DNA of 64,000 nucleotides from Streptomyces fragilis (lineage in GTDB: Bacteria > Actinomycetota > Actinomycetes > Streptomycetales > Streptomycetaceae), in contig NZ_BEVZ01000002.1 of NCBI RefSeq assembly GCF_003112515.1, positions 1,612,001-1,676,000 on the forward strand, given 5' to 3'. Made by a program: the position numbers and the translations under genes. The notes under the pieces were generated by a model. The model was not told the DNA's origin. It saw only the letters and a program-made list of their open reading frames with translations, and ran no database searches. Positions 59,603-64,000 of the stretch are shown one piece after another; the first letter of the stretch is position 1; each line of letters begins with the position of its first letter.

Positions 59603-60673
59603 ATGGCCATGCCGCTGCGCCAGTCCGTCACGGTCGCTACTTATCTGGCCCGACAGAAGCTCCGCCGCCGGGACAAGTTCCCGCTCATCGTGGAACTCGA
59701 GCCGCTCTTCGCCTGCAACCTCGCGTGCGAGGGGTGCGGCAAGATCCAGCACCCCGCCGGCGTCCTCAAGCAGCGCATGCCGGTCGCCCAGGCCGTCGGC
59801 GCGGTCGTCGAGTCCGGCGCGCCCATGGTCTCCATCGCCGGCGGCGAGCCGCTGATGCACCCCCAGATCCACGAGATCGTCCGCCAGCTGGTGGCCCGGC
59901 GCAAGTACGTCTTCCTCTGCACCAACGCCCTGCTGCTGCGCAAGAAGCTCGACCTGTTCACCCCCTCGCGCTACTTCGCCTTCGCCGTCCACATCGACGG
60001 CCTGCGCGAGCGGCACGACGCCTCGGTCGCCAAGGAGGGCGTCTTCGACGAGGCCGTGGAGGCCGTCAAGGAGGCCAAGCGGCGCGGCTTCCGGGTCACC
60101 ACCAACTCCACCTTCTTCAACACCGACACCCCGCAGACCGTCGTCGAGGTCCTCGACTACCTCAACGACGAGCTGGAGGTGGACGAGATGATGATCTCGC
60201 CCGCCTACGCCTACGAGAAGGCCCCCGACCAGGAGCACTTCCTCGGCGTCGAGCAGACCCGCGAACTGTTCCGCAAGGCCTTCGCCGGCGGCAACCGCCG
60301 CCGCTGGCGGCTCAACCACTCGCCGCTCTTCCTGGACTTCCTGGAGGGCCGCGCCGACTTCGCCTGCACCGCCTGGGCGATCCCCAACTACTCGCTCTTC
60401 GGCTGGCAGCGGCCGTGCTACCTGATGAGCGACGGTTACGTGCCCACCTACCGGGAGCTGGTCGAGGAGACCGACTGGGACAAGTACGGCCGCGGCAAGG
60501 ACCCCCGCTGCGCCAACTGCATGGCCCACTGCGGCTACGAGCCCACCGCCGTGCTGGCCACCATGGGATCGCTCAAGGAGTCGCTGCGGGCCCTGCGGGA
60601 GACGGTGGCCACCAACCGGGCCGGCCGGCCGCAGGAACGGGTGGCGGCCGCCGCGGTGAAGGAACTCCCGTGA
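59603..60673 (+). CDS. hpnH: HpnH: adenosylhopane synthase (radical SAM)
   Basis: A 356-residue radical SAM enzyme. Cluster motif CNLACEGC (Cys38, Cys42, Cys45), AGGEPLMHPQI, and a C-terminal Cys-rich segment (CANCMAHCGYEP) of the DUF3463 part. It joins 5'-deoxyadenosyl to hopene, the first step of the extended C35 hopanoids. ATG 59603 has GAGAGG upstream. The stop overlaps the aminotransferase start (GTGA). Confidence 0.94.
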   Translation: MAMPLRQSVTVATYLARQKLRRRDKFPLIVELEPLFACNLACEGCGKIQHPAGVLKQRMPVAQAVGAVVESGAPMVSIAGGEPLMHPQIHEIVRQLVARRKYVFLCTNALLLRKKLDLFTPSRYFAFAVHIDGLRERHDASVAKEGVFDEAVEAVKEAKRRGFRVTTNSTFFNTDTPQTVVEVLDYLNDELEVDEMMISPAYAYEKAPDQEHFLGVEQTRELFRKAFAGGNRRRWRLNHSPLFLDFLEGRADFACTAWAIPNYSLFGWQRPCYLMSDGYVPTYRELVEETDWDKYGRGKDPRCANCMAHCGYEPTAVLATMGSLKESLRALRETVATNRAGRPQERVAAAAVKELP

Positions 60674-62049
60674 CGGAGTTCGACCTGGCGGCGCTGCTGG
60701 CCGACCGCGCGGGGGAGCGGTACGCCCTGCACGAGCGGCACCTGAACCACCAGCTCCCCAGGATGCTGCGCACCCTCGGCTTCGACAGGCTCTACGAGCG
60801 GGCCGAGGGCGCCCACTTCTTCGACAGCGAGGGGAACGACTACCTCGACATGCTCGCCGGGTTCGGCGTGATGGGCCTCGGCCGCCACCACCCGGTGGTC
60901 CGCAAGGCGCTCCACGACGTCCTCGACGCCCGGCTCGCCGACCTCACCCGTTTCGACTGCCCGCCGCTGCCGGGGCTCCTCGCCGAGCGACTGCTGGCCC
61001 ACAGTCCGCACCTGGAGCGCGTCTTCTTCTGCAACAGCGGCACCGAGGCGGTGGAGACGGCGCTGAAGTTCGCCCGCCGGGCCACCGGGCGGCCCAGGAT
61101 CCTGCACTGCGACCACGCCTTCCACGGCCTGACGGTCGGCTCGCTGTCGGTCAACGGGGAGGCGGGCTTCCGGGACGGCTTCGGGCCGCTGCTGCCGGGC
61201 ACCGCCGTCCCGCTGGGCGACCTCGGCGCACTGGAGCGGGAACTGGCCCGGGGGGACGTCGCCGCGCTGATCGTCGAGTCCGTCCAGGGCAAGGGCGTGC
61301 ACGAGGCGCCGCCCGGCTACCTGCGCGCCGCCCGGCAACTGCTGCACCGGCACAAGGCGCTGCTGATCGCCGACGAGGTGCAGACCGGGCTCGGGCGCAC
61401 CGGCGACTTCTATGCCTACCAGCACGAGGAGGGGGTGGAACCGGACCTGGTGTGCGTGGCCAAGGCGCTCTCCGGCGGCTACGTGCCGGTGGGGGCGACG
61501 CTCGGCAAGGACTGGATCTTCAAGAAGGTGTACTCCTCCATGGACCGGGTGCTGGTCCACTCCGCCAGCTTCGGATCGAACGCGCAGGCGATGGCCGCGG
61601 GACTCGCCGTGCTCTCGGTGATGGAGAACGACCGGATCGTCGAGCGTGCCCGGGCCACCGGGGACCTGCTGCGGTCGCGGCTGGCGGCGCTCACCGAACG
61701 CTACGAGCTGCTCGCGGAGGTCCGGGGCCGGGGCCTGATGATCGGCATCGAGTTCGGCCGTCCGCGTTCGCTGAGGCTGCGGGGGAGGTGGGCGATGCTG
61801 CAGGCGGCCCGCAAGGGGCTCTTCGCGCAGACGGTGGTCGTGCCGCTGCTGCGGCGGCACCACATCCTCACCCAGGTGTCCGGCGACCACCTGGAGGTGA
61901 TCAAGCTGATCCCTCCCCTGATCATCGGCGAACGGGAGGTGGACCGCTTCGTCACCGCCTTCACGGCGGTGATGGACGAGGCGCACGAGGGCGGGCTGGT
62001 CTGGGACTTCGGGCGGCACCTCGTGCGCCAGGCGGTCGCCAACCGCTGA
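60670..62049 (+). CDS. Class III aminotransferase of the hopanoid cluster (HpnO-like)
   Basis: A 459-residue PLP enzyme. CNSGTEAVETALKFAR, IADEVQTGLGRTG and the PLP Lys in CVAKALSGGYVPVGA are in order. As the last gene of the cluster it probably introduces the terminal amine of aminobacteriohopanetriol. GTG 60670 overlaps the hpnH stop, so it belongs to the same transcript. In other Streptomyces clusters ispG and dxs lie between hpnH and this gene, as I recall; here they do not. Confidence 0.87.
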   Translation: MTEFDLAALLADRAGERYALHERHLNHQLPRMLRTLGFDRLYERAEGAHFFDSEGNDYLDMLAGFGVMGLGRHHPVVRKALHDVLDARLADLTRFDCPPLPGLLAERLLAHSPHLERVFFCNSGTEAVETALKFARRATGRPRILHCDHAFHGLTVGSLSVNGEAGFRDGFGPLLPGTAVPLGDLGALERELARGDVAALIVESVQGKGVHEAPPGYLRAARQLLHRHKALLIADEVQTGLGRTGDFYAYQHEEGVEPDLVCVAKALSGGYVPVGATLGKDWIFKKVYSSMDRVLVHSASFGSNAQAMAAGLAVLSVMENDRIVERARATGDLLRSRLAALTERYELLAEVRGRGLMIGIEFGRPRSLRLRGRWAMLQAARKGLFAQTVVVPLLRRHHILTQVSGDHLEVIKLIPPLIIGEREVDRFVTAFTAVMDEAHEGGLVWDFGRHLVRQAVANR

Positions 62050-62072
62050 TCCGCCCCGCCGATCAGCACCTC

Positions 62073-62107
62073 TTGCCTCAGAGGCAAAGGATTTGCCTTG
62101 GAGGCAA
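62073..62107. promoter_or_regulatory. Two phased operator palindromes upstream of the XRE-cupin gene
   Basis: TTGCCTCAGAGGCAA (62073-62087) and TTGCCTTGGAGGCAA (62093-62107) share TTGCCT-N3-AGGCAA with perfect arms. Their centres are exactly 20 bp apart, two helical turns, so two dimers would sit on the same face. The site ends 20 bp before the ATG at 62128, which suggests autorepression. Confidence 0.75.
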
Positions 62108-62127
62108 GACGGTGGCTGAATGGTGAC

Positions 62128-62778
62128 ATGCCCGCCGCAGCACAGGCGCCCGGCCCCGGGCCGGGAGACCTTCCCAGCGTAGCTCCGACGCTCCGCGCAC
62201 TCCGGCACCGGACCGGCCTCACGCTCGAGGCCGCCGCCCGGGCCGCCGACCTCTCACCGGCCCACCTCTCCCGCCTGGAGACCGGCCACCGCCAGCCGTC
62301 CCTGCCCGTCCTCCTCGGGCTCGCCCGCGTCTACGGCACCACCGTCTCCGAACTGCTCGGCGAGACCACCCCCGACCGCGAGGCCGTGGTGCGGGCGGCC
62401 GCCGCCGCGGAGACCCGGGCCGGCGGATGGAGCTACTGGCCCGCCGGGGCGCCGGGTCGCGCCATGCAGGCCCTGCGGGTCCGCATCCCGCACAGCGGCG
62501 GCCCCCAGGACCAGGTGGTCCGGGTCCACCCGGGTGAGGAATGGCTGCACGTCCTCGCCGGCGGTCTCCGCCTCCACCTGGGTGACACGTCCCACGCGCT
62601 CGGCCCCGGCGACAGCGCCCACTTCGACTCCCTCACCCCGCACCGCCTGGCCGCCGAGGGCCCCGACGGCGCCGAGCTCCTGTTCGTCCACACCCTGCTG
62701 CAGAGCCCCACGGCCGCCCTGTGCCTCGGACCCGAGGCGACCGGCGGCCACCCGACCCCGTCCGGAGTGACGTCATGA
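62128..62778 (+). CDS. XRE-cupin transcriptional regulator
   Basis: A 216-residue protein. The HTH at about 24-78 (LRALRHRTGLTLEAAARAADLSPAHLSRLETG) is followed by a C-terminal cupin (about 115-205: VVRVHPGEEWLHVLAGGLRLHLGDTSHALGPGDSAHFDSLTPHRL), which should bind a small ligand. Regulators of this class control transport or metabolism of amines and similar compounds. ATG 62128 is the first start after the palindromes. Its stop overlaps the next gene (ATGA), so the two are co-translated. Confidence 0.88.
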   Translation: MPAAAQAPGPGPGDLPSVAPTLRALRHRTGLTLEAAARAADLSPAHLSRLETGHRQPSLPVLLGLARVYGTTVSELLGETTPDREAVVRAAAAAETRAGGWSYWPAGAPGRAMQALRVRIPHSGGPQDQVVRVHPGEEWLHVLAGGLRLHLGDTSHALGPGDSAHFDSLTPHRLAAEGPDGAELLFVHTLLQSPTAALCLGPEATGGHPTPSGVTS

Positions 62779-62933
62779 CGACCCCCGACAAGAACAACGT
62801 GCCCGACCGCCGGAACGTCGAGGACAAGTTCCCGCGCGCCCTGTGGATCCGCCTCTTCGTCTACATCGTGGCCGGCCACCTCTTCGCCGGCTTCATCTGG
62901 CTGCTCTTCGAGGCGGGCGCCCGCGCCAACTGA
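62775..62933 (+). CDS. Small membrane protein (DUF6126-like, 52 aa)
   Basis: A 52-residue protein: charged N-terminus, then one membrane helix (RALWIRLFVYIVAGHLFAGF then IWLLFEAG). It resembles DUF6126-type proteins that accompany XRE-cupin genes. Its start overlaps the regulator stop as ATGA. Possibly a membrane partner or effector of the regulator; function unknown. Confidence 0.75.
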   Translation: MTTPDKNNVPDRRNVEDKFPRALWIRLFVYIVAGHLFAGFIWLLFEAGARAN

Positions 62934-62959
62934 GCCGGGGCGCGGGCACGGCCCGCACA

Positions 62960-63003
62960 GCGCGAGGGCCCGGGAGCGGACATCCGCTCCCGGGCCCTCG
63001 CGC
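62960..63003. terminator. Strong bidirectional terminator
   Basis: Complementary arms of about 20 bp (62960-62980 and 62983-63003) with a tiny loop at CATC, between the convergent small membrane protein and phosphatase genes. Confidence 0.85.
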
Positions 63004-63011
63004 TCGCGCCG

Positions 63012-63809
63012 TCAGTCGAGGAGCCGCTCGCGCAGCCGCTCCCGCAGCTCCGGGGTCACGCCCAGGCCCCGCGCCAGGTAGGCGTCGACCCCGCCCCAGG
63101 TCTCCTCGATCGTCTCGAACGCGGCCCCCAGGTACTCGGGCCTCGCGTCGAACAGCGGGCTCAGCAGCTCGGTGATCTCCGGGGTGTAGGGGTCCGAGGA
63201 CTCGCCGCCCCGGTGCAGGTTGTAGCGCCGGTGCGCGGCCCCCGACTTCAGGTAGTCCTCGGCGATCGCGTCCCGCTCCACGCCCAGCACCAGCAGCGTC
63301 ACCGCGATCGACAGGCCCGCCCGGTCCTTGCCGGCCGAGCAGTGCATCAGCGCCGGGGCGCCGTCCTCGGCCAGGGAGCGAAGCACCTGGGAGTGCTCCT
63401 CGGTGCGCGTGAGGATGGTCTGCCGGTAGGAGGCGATCATGCGCTGCGCCGCGCGGCCGTCGCCCAGCAGCGGCCGCAGCTCGTCCACGCCTCCGCGGCG
63501 TACCCGGCGCCAGAACTCGGCGCCGTCGGCCGGGTCGGACAGCGGCAGGCGCACCTCCTGGACCCCCGGCAGCGTGACGTCGGGGCCCTCCAGGCTCCGG
63601 TCGGCCTCGTTGCGGAAGTCGAAGACGGTGCGCAGGTTGAGCGAGGCGAGGAAGGCGGCGTCCTCGGCCGTGGCGCTCGCCAGGTGACCGCTGCGGTACA
63701 GGACCCCGGGCCTCACCTTGCGGCCGTCCGCCGTGGGCATCCCGCCCACGTCGCGAAAGTTGCGCACTCCGACGAGCTGGGGCTCGGTCGACGGGACCTG
63801 CTGCGTCAC
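63012..63809 (-). CDS. Tyrosine-protein phosphatase (MptpB/DSP-like)
   Basis: A 265-residue phosphatase. P-loop HCSAGKDRAG with nucleophile Cys157, the HCxAGKDR variant that also acts on phosphoinositides in MptpB. The N-terminal VRNFRDVGGMPTADGRKVRPGVLYRSG block is typical. GTG 63809 is chosen because GGAGG lies 8 bases upstream; an in-frame start 12 codons earlier has none. Confidence 0.88.
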   Translation of the reverse strand: MTQQVPSTEPQLVGVRNFRDVGGMPTADGRKVRPGVLYRSGHLASATAEDAAFLASLNLRTVFDFRNEADRSLEGPDVTLPGVQEVRLPLSDPADGAEFWRRVRRGGVDELRPLLGDGRAAQRMIASYRQTILTRTEEHSQVLRSLAEDGAPALMHCSAGKDRAGLSIAVTLLVLGVERDAIAEDYLKSGAAHRRYNLHRGGESSDPYTPEITELLSPLFDARPEYLGAAFETIEETWGGVDAYLARGLGVTPELRERLRERLLD

Positions 63810-64000
63810 GGGGGCTCCTCCCACTAGGCCCCGCCGGCGCGGCATCCGGCGGGTGCGCTCCGACGATACGACACGTGTCGCCAGGGCAAGGAGGGTGCCG
63901 TCGCCCCGGAGCCGCGGCGGCCCCTGGAACCCGCTTATTGCGCATTTCGGGCAAAACGTACCAATGATGATTTGTCTCTTGATAGCCCAACTCTTGTGAT
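63810..64000. other. Non-coding right end of the window
   Basis: The phosphatase's upstream region, then an unusually AT-rich stretch from about 63935. It is probably the promoter and start of the leader of a rightward gene outside the window. A short frame ATGATGATTTGTCTCTTGAT at 63964 ends at 63999 and is not reliable as a gene. Confidence 0.4.

Noticed and set aside
52269..62049. Hopanoid cluster as a novel system
   Set aside because: The pathway (HpnC-D-E, Shc, HpnG, HpnH, aminotransferase) is well established; only the small genes and missing dxs/ispG are unusual.
63964..63999. 11-codon peptide at the right end
   Set aside because: No Shine-Dalgarno and no visible downstream gene; too short to support.
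1..64000. tRNA, rRNA or mobile elements
   Set aside because: No cloverleaf, rRNA-like stretch, transposase or integrase was recognised on either strand, though a covariance search was not possible.

Overview
The window is high-GC actinobacterial DNA, almost certainly a Streptomyces chromosome. The evidence is strong GC bias at third codon positions, GTG/TTG starts, tightly coupled operons with GTGA/ATGA stop-start overlaps, an SsgA-family sporulation protein, DUF2510, LAL-type ATPase and LPFR small proteins, and a complete hopanoid cluster. The gene order resembles, from memory, the SCO6700-SCO6773 part of S. coelicolor. I see no rRNA, tRNA, CRISPR array, transposase or integrase.

Layout. 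1-7.3 kb: end of a Rieske protein, a phosphotransferase-like gene, a coupled regulator/protease/membrane trio (dual-HTH XRE, ImmA/IrrE, MAB_1171c type), an HTH-less MmyB-like protein, an orphan ABC binding lipoprotein and a DUF2510 protein. 7.4-10.1 kb: a LAL-like ATPase without a LuxR DNA-binding domain. 10.1-14.8 kb: protocatechuate catabolism, pcaH-pcaG-pcaB-pcaL, with the divergent MarR regulator PcaV and a candidate operator. 15-22 kb: SGNH hydrolase, DUF3048 lipoprotein, zinc alcohol dehydrogenase, a DNA ligase and LigD-type polymerase NHEJ pair, and a VOC protein. 22-26 kb: an ABC-F ATPase with an unusual inverted repeat in its leader, an SsgD-like protein, a small Rho-N/SAP-like protein and endonuclease V. 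26-33 kb: a CaiB/BaiF transferase-thiolase-FadB operon, a MerR regulator and an amino-acid permease. 33-43 kb: BCCT transporter, D-amino-acid oxidase ending inside a 29-bp tandem repeat, a frameshifted conserved gene, Tex, an LPFR microprotein, enoyl-CoA hydratase, HdeD-like protein and an anti-sigma-type ATPase.

43-52 kb: isopentenyl diphosphate isomerase, a metal efflux protein, then a seven-gene envelope locus: two CDP-alcohol phosphatidyltransferases, a LicC/IPCT-like cytidylyltransferase, a glycerol-1-phosphate-dehydrogenase-like enzyme, a family 2 glycosyltransferase and a TagGH/Wzm-Wzt type ABC exporter. This is the best candidate for an undescribed pathway: it appears able to make, glycosylate and export a phosphodiester-linked lipid or polymer. 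52-62 kb: the hopanoid cluster (hpnC, hpnD, a 39-residue coupled small protein, hpnE, polyprenyl diphosphate synthase, shc, hpnG, hpnH, aminotransferase). The dxs and ispG genes I recall inside related clusters are absent. 62-64 kb: an XRE-cupin regulator with two phased palindromes upstream, a small membrane protein, a strong terminator and a tyrosine phosphatase.

Functionally, the right half is a membrane-lipid island: Idi and the prenyl synthase supply isoprenoid precursors, Hpn/Shc make and modify hopanoids, and the adjacent CDP-alcohol/ABC locus probably makes an exported surface lipid or polymer.
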